From NCBI GenBank assembly GCA_036985715.1, contig BTQE01000120.1, positions 1 through 9,042 of the forward strand: 9,042 bases of DNA, given 5' to 3'. Positions 1-6,674 of this stretch are shown piece by piece (within the stretch, counting starts at the first letter, position 1; each line of letters begins with the position of its first letter). The DNA comes from SMXL01 sp036985715 (lineage in GTDB: Bacteria > Bacteroidota > Rhodothermia > Rhodothermales > UBA10348). Position numbers and translations under genes: made by a program. The notes under the pieces were generated by a model. That model was given only the letters and a program-made list of their open reading frames with translations, searched no databases and was not told the origin of the DNA.

Positions 1-108
1 GTCGGGGCGGCGTGGATAACGTGTTATTCGGTAACGTATTCAGGTTCGCCTCTCCAAGATCCGCGTACGTAGAGGTCCAGTTTCTTGGAGGGATGATCCC
101 TAATCTCT
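1..108. other. Left-edge flank downstream of the HmuY-like gene; no gene assigned
   Basis: This stretch follows the stop codon of the minus-strand HmuY-like gene. A short perfect inverted repeat at 89-101 (AGGGA-TGA-TCCCT) begins 8 bases beyond that stop. It could act as a weak 3'-end hairpin, but no T-run follows it. Two reading frames stay open across the stretch: plus strand from the window edge to a TGA at 150-152, and minus strand from about 203 to a TAA at 24-26. Each could be the tail of a partial gene, but neither shows a family motif that I recognise, so I assign none. Confidence 0.3.
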
Positions 109-669
109 CTAGCGAAGATCTCTCGAACCGTCCGGTTGATAGACGTATCTGAACGTGTAATTCCGAGGCGTGCCCCCGTCCTCGACCCCACCAAGGTAAT
201 AACTCAAAATCTCCAGCTTCGCGTACGTATCGTTTAATGTGTGAACGACGATCGTGCGGTCTGGAATTGGCGATACAATATGCGTGTTGGGATCATAGTC
301 AAACCACCCCGTGCCATTTGCTGATTGAATGGCAGGGCCTTCAGTTACGTCGTCCTCTTCGTATCCATCTTCCGGCGCACGAGCGATATAGTCAAATGTT
401 CGTTCGAGTAGCTGAGCTTCGCCATTGACATAGATGGACGTGCCTTCAAAACGAATATCCCAGAGTCCTGCCTCGGCCTCCGAATCCGAGACTACTCGAT
501 TTTCAATAAAGCTGAAATGCACTGCATCGCCTGACGCATCGATATCGCTCACGGTTACCGGGTCTAATGAATTCGACTCCTGTGCGCTAGCGGTGAGACC
601 GACTCCAACCAGGCCTGAAAAGACAAATAGTGCGATAGCTCGACGGCAAATAACGTTTGACACGCTCAT
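109..669 (-). CDS. HmuY-like secreted protein
   Basis: A 186-residue exported protein that I place in the HmuY family (haem-binding-type beta-rich proteins of Bacteroidota). Residues 1-30 form a signal peptide: arginines at 9-10, a hydrophobic core, then ASAQ, with likely cleavage around Ala29. The mature part shows family-like blocks: WDIRFEGTSIYVNG at 70-83, GWFDYDPNTH at 121-130, YAKLEILSYY at 149-158 and the terminal strand YTFRYVYQPDGS at 171-182. The family ends at about this point, so the gene appears complete. There is no lipobox Cys after the hydrophobic core, so the protein is probably periplasmic or secreted rather than a lipoprotein. The histidines at 51, 130 and 143 are the only ones visible, and I cannot map them to the P. 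gingivalis haem ligands. A haem role is therefore family knowledge, not shown here. No TonB-dependent receptor lies in the window. The ATG has no clear Shine-Dalgarno sequence. It is transcribed away from the symporter gene. Confidence 0.78.
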   Translation of the reverse strand: MSVSNVICRRAIALFVFSGLVGVGLTASAQESNSLDPVTVSDIDASGDAVHFSFIENRVVSDSEAEAGLWDIRFEGTSIYVNGEAQLLERTFDYIARAPEDGYEEDDVTEGPAIQSANGTGWFDYDPNTHIVSPIPDRTIVVHTLNDTYAKLEILSYYLGGVEDGGTPRNYTFRYVYQPDGSRDLR

Positions 670-835
670 ATCATTTGGAAGATTTGAATGAATAGGGGAA
701 TTTTCTACAAACTACATCGCACAAGGTGCCCGGAGAGACTACGGGTCGAGTAAATACGATTTCCGGAGATATTGAACTGGGGTTTTCAGCTTACCATTTC
801 GCCGACTACAGCACCGGCTCAATACTGTCAGGGGA
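670..835. promoter_or_regulatory. Divergent intergenic region between HmuY-like gene and SSS symporter
   Basis: These 166 bases separate two divergently transcribed genes, so both promoters should lie here unless the symporter starts further downstream. I find no convincing -35/-10 pair and no clear Bacteroidota-type TTTG / TAnnTTTG arrangement on either strand. A TTGAAC hexamer occurs at 772-777 on the plus strand, but nothing resembling a -10 lies 16-18 bases beyond it. A short inverted CCGGA/TCCGG pair is present but weak. Confidence 0.35.
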
Positions 836-2437
836 ATGCTGGGCAGCGCTTGCTTTTTCCTGTGGACACGAAAAGGGGAGAATCAGATAAGTTCTCCTAA
901 ATTGTTTTCCATCCTGAACGACGAATCGATAACCAACCCAATCTCTGTGAGCCTGTTCGTTATTTCCGTTCTTCTCTATCCGGTTCTGCTTATCGGCATT
1001 GGATTCTGGCGCGCAAGGGCTATCAAGAACCACGCAGATTTTATGGTGGCTGGTCGGTCGCTGCCGGTCACTTACCTCGTGGGTTCGCTCGTATGCACCT
1101 GGATCGGTGCGGGAACGCTGTTCGGCTCTGCAGGCCTCGCGTATAGATCTGGTATTTCGGCTCTCTGGTTTTCTATAGGTGCGTGGGTTGGGCTCGTAGC
1201 AGTCTACATCATAGCTCCACGCGTCAGGAATTTGGCCCAGTACACCGTACCCGATCTATTGGAGCAGCGCTACAACGCAGCAACACGGATTCTTGGTACC
1301 ATTGCCATTATCCTGGCATACGTTACAATCGCGGCCTATCAATTCAGAGGAGGCGGATGGATTTTGAGCATCGTTACGGATGGTGCCATCTCACCTGCAA
1401 CAGGGATGTTCATTACAGCAGGCACGATCGTTCTTTTCACTTCTGTAGCTGGAATGGTGTCGATTGTCTCCGTAGATATCATCAACGGCGTTTTTATTGT
1501 CCTGGGCGTACTGTTTGCACTTCCATACTTTGTGTTTACAAACGGGGGTATTGCAGAGGTGTATGGATCCGTCCCGGATGAGCTTCTCAGTCCATTGGGT
1601 GGACATAATTTTCTCTGGGTTCTCGGGGTTGCGCTGCCAACATTTCTCCTGCTGTTTGGAGAAAGTGGGATGTACCAGAAGTTTTTCTCGGCGAAAAATG
1701 CCCGGGCTGCTCGAAAGGCCGTTGTTGGAATGATTGTGGGCATCGTCGTCGTCGAATCGGCCGTTGTTCTCCTTTCGCTTGCCGGGCGTTCGATCTATCC
1801 AGATTTGATCACAGAGACGTCAATACTCGGCCGGGCAGCGTCGGAGACGGTCGTACTATATATAGCACGGAATGGATTGCCGGCGATTGGAGGAGCGGTT
1901 CTGCTGGCCGCGGCTATAGCCATCGTGCTTTCTAGTGGAAGCACAATGCTCCTGGTTCCTTCCACGAATATTACCAGAGACATATACGAGCGTTTCATAA
2001 ATCCCGGCGCCTCTGATGTTTACAAACTGAAGTTGCAGCGGCTTTCGATTGTAGTTCTCGGAGCCATCGGCCTGATTTTGTTGACCCAATTTGACACGGT
2101 CCTGTCTATGGCACTGTACGCCTATTCAGTCGTCGGAGCTACGTTAACGCCGGTTCTGATGGCCGCCTTTTTCTGGAAACGGGTTACCCCTCAGGGTGGT
2201 GTTGCCTGTATTGCCGGTGGTCTGACTACGATCGTGGGTTTGGTCATTCTCAGTCGAATGGGAGTCGGTTTCGAAGTCTCAATCGGTGGCACCGTATTTG
2301 ATTTCGCGAGTAGTGACTACATCGTGATCCCGGCCGTGATGATCTCGATCGGATTACTAATTATCGTAAGCCTCTTCACTCTCGCTTCCCCAGAGGAAAA
2401 GTGGTCCCCGTTTTTCAATTCACCCGTAAGAAACTAA
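836..2437 (+). CDS. Sodium:solute symporter (SSS family)
   Basis: An inner-membrane Na+-coupled importer of the SSS/SLC5 family (PF00474), 533 residues, with about 13 membrane segments between residue 38 and the C-terminus. Family-like signatures are ADFMVAGRSLP at 67-77, which follows TM1, and WIGAGTLFGSAG at 89-100. YQKFFSAKNARAARKA at 280-295 matches the usual loop QRFFAAK..., and LSSGSTMLLVPSTNITRDIY at 365-384 is the Ser/Thr-rich segment of the Na2-site helix. The substrate cannot be read from the sequence; proline, other amino acids or carboxylates are typical for the family. The start is uncertain. The ATG at 836 gives 36 unusual residues before TM1 and its purine-rich AGGGG sits almost against the codon. 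The TTG at 902 or GTG at 947 would give a more normal N-terminus. The stop lies 8 bases before the deacylase gene, so the two are almost certainly co-transcribed and may act on related substrates. Confidence 0.9.
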   Translation: MLGSACFFLWTRKGENQISSPKLFSILNDESITNPISVSLFVISVLLYPVLLIGIGFWRARAIKNHADFMVAGRSLPVTYLVGSLVCTWIGAGTLFGSAGLAYRSGISALWFSIGAWVGLVAVYIIAPRVRNLAQYTVPDLLEQRYNAATRILGTIAIILAYVTIAAYQFRGGGWILSIVTDGAISPATGMFITAGTIVLFTSVAGMVSIVSVDIINGVFIVLGVLFALPYFVFTNGGIAEVYGSVPDELLSPLGGHNFLWVLGVALPTFLLLFGESGMYQKFFSAKNARAARKAVVGMIVGIVVVESAVVLLSLAGRSIYPDLITETSILGRAASETVVLYIARNGLPAIGGAVLLAAAIAIVLSSGSTMLLVPSTNITRDIYERFINPGASDVYKLKLQRLSIVVLGAIGLILLTQFDTVLSMALYAYSVVGATLTPVLMAAFFWKRVTPQGGVACIAGGLTTIVGLVILSRMGVGFEVSIGGTVFDFASSDYIVIPAVMISIGLLIIVSLFTLASPEEKWSPFFNSPVRN

Positions 2438-2445
2438 CCCGATAA

Positions 2446-3417
2446 ATGAGTAAATCTGAATTTTCGGTTGCAGGATTGACGGTCGACGCTGGCCAACGGA
2501 TGGCGGTCACTCGAACCGTCACAATAAAAGACGTTGATGTAAATCTCCCCATTTTTCTTCTCAATGGATCTAGCGTCGGACCAACTCTCGTCGTTACTGC
2601 GGGCATTCATGGCGGCGAATATCCTTGCGTAGAAGCAGCGGCTCGACTTGGTCGAAATATCGATCCAGAGCGCTTGAAAGGGCAGCTGCTCATCATTCCG
2701 TCCGCCAATCCGATCGCGTTCAAGGCACGAAGTATTTATGTCACACCGACCGACGGACTGAATTTGAATCGGCAGTTTCCAGGCGACCCAAATGGTTCTT
2801 TTACACAGGCCTGGGCTGACTGGTTATTCCAAAACATCATTACAGCCGGCGATTTCTATATAGATATGCACGGCGGCGACATGATCGAAGCCCTCGTTCC
2901 ATTCGTGTCATACAACATCACCGGGAATGTCGATGTGGATAACAAAGCGAAAGAAATGGCCCATTCGTTCGGGATTCGGGCTGTTTTGGAGAAGAAAGAT
3001 GATGGCGGTTTGGCCGGGACTACATACGCGGCGGCAGCCCGCAGCGGAGTGCCCGGATTACTTGTCGAGGCGGGAGGACAGGGAGTGTGGAATGAAGAGG
3101 AGGTTTGGATTCTAGAATCGGGTGTTCGGCGGGTCCTCGAAAAGTTCGAGATGTACGAAGGCATTGACGACCCGGGTGAGGAGCCGCAGCTTCTTGGCGG
3201 CTGGGAATGGCTTCGATCCGAATGCGACGGACTTTTTTACCCCGCCGTTCAGGTAGGGGAGTTGGTCAGCAAAGGCCAGCAGCTGGGGCGTGTAGCCGAC
3301 ATATTTGGCGAAACCCTTCAGACAGCCGTCTCACCGGTCGAAGGAGAAATTCTTTTCCTGGTTACGTCTCTGGCGATGAATGAAGGTGATCCGCTTATGG
3401 CCATCGCCTTCGACTGA
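2446..3417 (+). CDS. Succinylglutamate desuccinylase/aspartoacylase (AstE/AspA) family zinc deacylase
   Basis: A 323-residue cytoplasmic zinc hydrolase of the AstE/AspA branch of the M14 metallocarboxypeptidase fold. Members cleave the acyl group from N-acyl amino acids (N-succinylglutamate, N-acetylaspartate, N-acetyl-diaminobutyrate). Visible catalytic elements are GIHGGEYP at 53-60 (zinc ligands His55 and Glu58), LNRQFPGD at 107-114 (substrate-binding Asn-Arg), DMHGGD at 140-145 (third zinc ligand His142) and EAGG at 208-211 (catalytic Glu208). The C-terminal 65 residues form a beta-rich, lipoyl-like cap seen in DoeB-like members. The active site is intact. No signal peptide is visible. 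It starts 8 bases after the symporter stop, which suggests the symporter imports the acylated substrate or a relative. The substrate itself is not determined. Its TGA is separated by only 8 bases from the stop of the convergent methyltransferase gene. I see no intrinsic terminator there, only a 4-bp CTGA/TCAG pairing. Confidence 0.88.
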   Translation: MSKSEFSVAGLTVDAGQRMAVTRTVTIKDVDVNLPIFLLNGSSVGPTLVVTAGIHGGEYPCVEAAARLGRNIDPERLKGQLLIIPSANPIAFKARSIYVTPTDGLNLNRQFPGDPNGSFTQAWADWLFQNIITAGDFYIDMHGGDMIEALVPFVSYNITGNVDVDNKAKEMAHSFGIRAVLEKKDDGGLAGTTYAAAARSGVPGLLVEAGGQGVWNEEEVWILESGVRRVLEKFEMYEGIDDPGEEPQLLGGWEWLRSECDGLFYPAVQVGELVSKGQQLGRVADIFGETLQTAVSPVEGEILFLVTSLAMNEGDPLMAIAFD

Positions 3418-3425
3418 GCTCTTTT

Positions 3426-4073
3426 TCAGCCGTACAGATAATCCATATCCGGCTTTTCAGTGGCGTAGAAGTGCACCCAGATATAGAGGTGGCTAAACGC
3501 AACTACCAGTAGCGCAGCAGCAGAATCGAAAAAGAAGGGAATGGACCAGAAAAGAAGGAAGGCATATACGTACATCCCGTTTTTCGTAAACCGAAAAATG
3601 CCCTCGTTTACGTGTGGCATATCCCGGTACCTGGCGTTGAAATGGTCTCCACCGGCCGCTCGAGACATCCCAAAGTATCTCTCGACACTGTATATCGCAT
3701 ATGCACCGAGCGCCAGGCAGATCGCAACAAGGGTCATCCGAATCTCCACGTTGAGTCCCAGGCGGGCCTCATCATAGCCGGCGAGGAGCGCGAGGGAAGC
3801 GAAACGACCAAGGAAAAAGGCAAAAAAGAATACGAGATACGTTTTGAATCCAAGTGCAGGCCTGCCAGCAGGGGCATTGAGTGCGACTCGCCAGCTCAAC
3901 CATACGAACAATTGATGCCCGATAGGAAAAGAGACGGCGATCCAAAATAAATAGGGTACGCCGGCACCGAGTGCATGCCAACCGTAAAAAAGAGCTACGA
4001 GCAGCACCGCGAGGCTCAGAAGATGGAGGAGTTGTCCATCCCACAAGGAGGGGGGCCTGGTTGGATGGTTCAT
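3426..4073 (-). CDS. Small integral-membrane methyltransferase-like protein (PEMT/ICMT type)
   Basis: A 215-residue polytopic membrane protein with hydrophobic segments near residues 15-36, 38-60, 78-98, 111-131 and a closely spaced pair at 164-203. The C-terminal third resembles the phospholipid/isoprenylcysteine methyltransferase-like family (PF04191 region). NEGIFRFTKNGMYVYAF (156-172) occupies the place of the usual G-(L/I)-x-R-x-x-R-(H/N)-P-x-Y block. HLYIWVHFYATEKPDM (195-210) occupies the place of the C-terminal acidic motif. The canonical RHP is replaced by KNG, so SAM-dependent methylation of a lipid or small molecule is plausible but unproven. The ATG lies 25 bases after the stop of the sugar dehydrogenase gene on the same strand, so the two are likely co-transcribed. 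The purpose of that pairing is unknown to me. Alternative reading: a membrane protein of unknown function. Confidence 0.62.
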   Translation of the reverse strand: MNHPTRPPSLWDGQLLHLLSLAVLLVALFYGWHALGAGVPYLFWIAVSFPIGHQLFVWLSWRVALNAPAGRPALGFKTYLVFFFAFFLGRFASLALLAGYDEARLGLNVEIRMTLVAICLALGAYAIYSVERYFGMSRAAGGDHFNARYRDMPHVNEGIFRFTKNGMYVYAFLLFWSIPFFFDSAAALLVVAFSHLYIWVHFYATEKPDMDYLYG

Positions 4074-4098
4074 TCAGCTCGCGGTCTCGGCAAGTTGT

Positions 4099-5253
4099 CT
4101 ACTCAGTGGGTTCCAGTCGAACGATCGATTGTGGTCCTGCGTCAGTATCAATCGCGATGTAGATGTATCCGTCTGGTCCCTGGCGAATATCTCTGATGCG
4201 TCCCAGTCCATTAACCAGTGTCTCTTCCTCTACAACGCTTTGGCCGTCCATTGTAAGCCGTGCGATTTGCGTCCCGGCCAATCCACCAACAAAAATATTT
4301 CCTTTCCATTCAGGGAAAATATCACCGGTGTAAATCATTAGTCCCGAAGTGGCAATGGACGGTACCCAGAAATATACAGGCTGCTCCATGCCATCCCGAT
4401 GGGTGCCTTCGTGGATGGCGGTACCGCTGCCGTAGTTTACCCCGTAACCTATTACGGGCCATCCATAATTGAGTCCGGGTCGAATCAGGTTCAGTTCATC
4501 TCCGCCTTGAGGACCGTGTTCTGTGGCCCAGATATCACCCGTTTCCGGGTGAATGGCCAGTCCCTGCTGGTTTCGGTGACCATAACTCCAGATTTCCGGA
4601 CGCGCTCCCTTCTCGTTCACGAAAGGATTATCCTCCGGGATTCGGCCATCATCGTAAATTCGATTGGTCGTGCCATGGTGATTCGAGAGGTCTTGTGCGG
4701 GATGCGCTTCCAGGTCGCCCTGCGGCGGTACCTGGCGATCTCCCACCGTAATGAAAAGGAAACCTTTACTATCAAACGCGAGCCGTGAGCCATAGTGACC
4801 CCCACCACGTGAGTCAGCCTCAAAGAGTTCTTCGACATCGGTCAGGCGATCGTTTTCAAAGCGTCCACGCACGACAGCCGTAGTTGCTCCATCTTCATTT
4901 TCGAGCGGTTTCGAATAACTGATATAGAGCAGCCTATTGGATGAAAAATTCGGATGCGGAACGACATCAAGAAGACCCCCCTGGCCTTGTGCATAAACGT
5001 CTGGCAGTCCAGGTACCGCGTCGTCCAATAGAACACCATCTCGAATGATGCGGAGCCGGCCGGGGCGCTCGGTAACAAGCATATCCCCGTCTGGCAGGAA
5101 GGCAATTGACCACGGGTTCTCTAAACCTCCCGCAACCGTGACCACACGGTAGTCATGCAGGGCTGAGCGATAATTTTGTGACTGGCCGTAAACAGTTTCG
5201 GCAACCGACATCAAGAGTAGCAAAGCGGCAAATCTGAAGGACGTTCGGTTCAT
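4099..5253 (-). CDS. Periplasmic PQQ-dependent sugar dehydrogenase (soluble aldose dehydrogenase type)
   Basis: A 384-residue exported beta-propeller of the GSDH family (PF07995, YliI/Asd-like). It is expected to oxidise aldose sugars to lactones in the periplasm using pyrroloquinoline quinone and Ca2+. Residues 1-23 are a signal peptide, cleaved near Gly23. Family landmarks in order are GLENPWSIAFLPDG (43-56), GQGGLLDVVPHPNF (90-103), GGGHYGSRLAF (150-160), NHHGTTNRI (191-199), EIWSYGHRNQQGLA (220-233), TEHGPQGGDELN (245-256), NYGWPVIGYG (262-271) and RIRDIRQGPDGYIY (352-365). His153 is in the place of the catalytic base, and Arg227-Asn228 lie in the PQQ-contact loop. The length is normal and no key residue is missing. 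The start is supported by AGGA seven bases before the ATG. No PQQ biosynthesis gene is in the window, so the cofactor must come from elsewhere in the genome or from outside. It probably leads the methyltransferase gene in one transcript. Confidence 0.93.
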   Translation of the reverse strand: MNRTSFRFAALLLLMSVAETVYGQSQNYRSALHDYRVVTVAGGLENPWSIAFLPDGDMLVTERPGRLRIIRDGVLLDDAVPGLPDVYAQGQGGLLDVVPHPNFSSNRLLYISYSKPLENEDGATTAVVRGRFENDRLTDVEELFEADSRGGGHYGSRLAFDSKGFLFITVGDRQVPPQGDLEAHPAQDLSNHHGTTNRIYDDGRIPEDNPFVNEKGARPEIWSYGHRNQQGLAIHPETGDIWATEHGPQGGDELNLIRPGLNYGWPVIGYGVNYGSGTAIHEGTHRDGMEQPVYFWVPSIATSGLMIYTGDIFPEWKGNIFVGGLAGTQIARLTMDGQSVVEEETLVNGLGRIRDIRQGPDGYIYIAIDTDAGPQSIVRLEPTE

Positions 5254-5419
5254 CTCGAATTCCTCAGGACAAGGTTGTTAGCGATGGGGAAGCACCGGTT
5301 GAAAGGTATCGACCAAACGACACTCACCGAACGGTGCAATACATGACGAACCCAACCTGTCCACGAACTGTTCCAAATCACCTGAACCCGCCCAGGCCAA
5401 GACCCGGTCCGGAACCCCC
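5254..5419. other. Intergenic region upstream of the sugar dehydrogenase
   Basis: These 166 bases lie between the 3' end of the racemase-like gene and the start of the sugar dehydrogenase, both on the minus strand. The only clear element is the Shine-Dalgarno-like AGGA just upstream of the dehydrogenase ATG. The spacing leaves room for a separate promoter, but no convincing promoter hexamers or terminator hairpin with a U-run are visible. Confidence 0.4.
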
Positions 5420-6451
5420 TCAGATCGGGTTGGGCCACGTATCGGAAAGTCGATATCCCTCGGGCCAGGGATCGCCGGGGTCAAGAGTATACTCGTGCGT
5501 GCCGGTAATCCATGCTCGGCCGGAGATGGAGGGAACGATAGCCGGATGGGCCCCGATGGTCGTTTCTTCTTCGATTCGGCAGATAAATTCAGAATCTATG
5601 ATGGATTTCGCCCGATAGATGTCACCGATCTTCATTCGTCCCTTCGCGTGTAAGACCGCCATCCTCGCAGAGCACCCGGTCCCGGTCGGGCATCGGTCAA
5701 TCTTTCCGGGTCTGATTGCCACAGCATTCGACCCAGTTAACTCACCGTTTTCCTCGGTCAACTTGCCGGCAAATTGGCAAAATGAGATGTGATTCCAGTC
5801 CGGATTTTCTGGATGGGTAAACCCCAGTTGTTCATTTGCCGCCGCCGTGATTCGAACACCTGTCTCGGCAAGTTCTCTTGCCTCCGAGGGAGCAATCTCA
5901 AAGCCGAGGTCGGCTGCGCCAACAATAACAAAGCTGTCCCCTCCATAGGCAGTGTCTACCGAAAGCGTACCCAACCCGGCCACTTCGAGCCGGGCATCCA
6001 TTTTATCCGCGAAAGATGGAACGTTCGTGATCGAAATACGCTCAGCCTTACCATTTTGGCATTGAGCATGGACTGAAACGAGTCCCCCCGGCGCCTCGAG
6101 AACCAAATGCGTCTCGGGCTCGGTCATGGGCAAAATTCCTGTATTTAAGAGAACGGTGGCCACGCAGATCGAATTCGAACCCGACATGGGCGGCGTGTCT
6201 TCGGGCTCCATGATAATCCATCCCATCTGGGCCATCGGATTCTTCGCAGGAACGAGCAGGTTTACATGCCTAAATACGCCGCCGCGCGGTTCATTCAGCA
6301 TGAAACGACGAAGTGTCTGATTCTGTTCGATAAACGTACGCTGCTCCCATATTGTGTCTCCTGGCGGGGGATCAATACCGCCTACGATGACATCACCCAC
6401 TTCTCCTTCGGCATGGCAGCTCACTACATGAATAACTCTGGAGCCAGGCAT
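5420..6451 (-). CDS. Proline racemase superfamily protein with Ser/Thr catalytic pair (hydroxyproline epimerase/dehydratase-like)
   Basis: A 343-residue cytoplasmic protein of the proline racemase superfamily (PF05544), which has a two-domain diaminopimelate-epimerase-like fold. Family landmarks are an N-terminal strand followed by SCHAEGEVGDVIVGG (11-25), the first catalytic block MSGSNSICVATVLLNTGI (89-106), GGDSFVIV (170-177) and the second block DRCPTGTGCSARMA (252-265). In proline racemase and 4-hydroxyproline epimerase both blocks carry the catalytic Cys (MCG... and SPCGTG). In trans-3-hydroxyproline dehydratase the pair is Cys/Thr, and some epimerases have Ser/Cys. Here the first position is Ser90 and the second Thr256, with cysteines at 254 and 260 flanking the second. 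Racemisation by two thiols is therefore unlikely; a dehydratase or another reaction on a proline derivative is possible. The length is normal and the frame is intact. The ATG has no clear Shine-Dalgarno sequence. It lies 132 bases downstream of the VWA gene on the same strand. Confidence 0.88.
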   Translation of the reverse strand: MPGSRVIHVVSCHAEGEVGDVIVGGIDPPPGDTIWEQRTFIEQNQTLRRFMLNEPRGGVFRHVNLLVPAKNPMAQMGWIIMEPEDTPPMSGSNSICVATVLLNTGILPMTEPETHLVLEAPGGLVSVHAQCQNGKAERISITNVPSFADKMDARLEVAGLGTLSVDTAYGGDSFVIVGAADLGFEIAPSEARELAETGVRITAAANEQLGFTHPENPDWNHISFCQFAGKLTEENGELTGSNAVAIRPGKIDRCPTGTGCSARMAVLHAKGRMKIGDIYRAKSIIDSEFICRIEEETTIGAHPAIVPSISGRAWITGTHEYTLDPGDPWPEGYRLSDTWPNPI

Positions 6452-6583
6452 TTTCGTGGGATAGTATGATTTGTCTGTGGCCTTTGGCCGGGCGGTGCGC
6501 CTACAGCACAGAAGATGGGAACGAGGAGGTCCCGTGAACGAGTCTCAATATATAGACCTCTATGACGACAATCGTTCGAGCTC
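6452..6583. other. Intergenic leader of the racemase-like gene
   Basis: These 132 bases separate the VWA stop from the racemase-like start on the minus strand. The part nearest the racemase can fold: TCTGTG at 6474-6479 pairs with CACAGA at 6507-6512, enclosing a GC-rich segment with its own GGCC-TTT-GGCC hairpin at 6479-6489. This would form a structured 5' leader beginning 23 bases upstream of the ATG. Further away is an AT-rich TATATATTG patch (minus strand, around 6546-6554) without a matching -35. The plus strand holds a possible small ORF, listed separately. Confidence 0.35.
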
Positions 6584-6674
6584 CTACCGAGCTGCCGAAC
6601 GATCGACAACTCCCGCGGCCACAATATCGAAAAGGCTGTACGTCTCGACCAGTCGAATAAACTCAGCCCGATAG
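6534..6674 (+). CDS. Possible small ORF opposite the VWA 3' end
   Basis: A 46-codon frame starts at GTG 6534, preceded by AGGAGGT at 6524-6530, the strongest Shine-Dalgarno match I see in the window. The gap to the start codon is only 3-4 bases, which is short. The predicted peptide begins with MNESQYIDLYDDNRSSSYR and is acidic and then basic, with no membrane segment or family motif. The second half lies antisense to the last 30 codons of the VWA gene, where a frame can stay open by chance. I recognise no homologue. It is listed because of the ribosome-binding site; a chance ORF remains the more likely reading. Confidence 0.15.
   Translation: MNESQYIDLYDDNRSSSYRAAERSTTPAATISKRLYVSTSRINSAR
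6571..6603 (-). terminator. Long stem-loop around the VWA stop codon
   Basis: The arms ATCGTTCG (6571-6578) and CGAACGAT (6596-6603) pair perfectly. Inside them AGCTC (6579-6583) pairs with GAGCT (6589-6593), leaving a CTACC loop and a two-base bulge. The 13-bp stem places the VWA stop codon (6584-6586) in its loop. No U-run follows on either strand, so it is not a textbook intrinsic terminator. It may instead stabilise the mRNA end, pause transcription, or mark the boundary with the racemase-like gene. Confidence 0.4.

Noticed and set aside
3..152. Plus-strand open frame from the window edge to TGA at 150-152
   Set aside because: It could be the tail of an upstream convergent gene overlapping HmuY by about 40 bases, but it has no recognisable motif and mirrors the codon phase of the minus-strand open frame, so chance openness is likely.
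24..203. Minus-strand open frame overlapping the HmuY 3' end, finishing in KKLDLYVRGSWRGEPEYVTE
   Set aside because: It looks protein-like but has no ATG, lies mostly over the HmuY gene in another frame, and HmuY already ends at its usual family terminus, so a frameshifted extension is not needed.
1339..1743. 134-residue minus-strand ORF within the symporter gene
   Set aside because: It is antisense to a clearly coding SSS region, with no family signature or ribosome-binding site.
3411..3432. Intrinsic terminator between the convergent deacylase and methyltransferase genes
   Set aside because: Only a 4-bp CTGA/TCAG pairing formed by the two stop regions is present. The T-run lies inside the loop rather than after a stem.
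4399..4788. 129-residue plus-strand ORF within the sugar dehydrogenase gene
   Set aside because: It is antisense to conserved dehydrogenase motifs, with no independent coding evidence.
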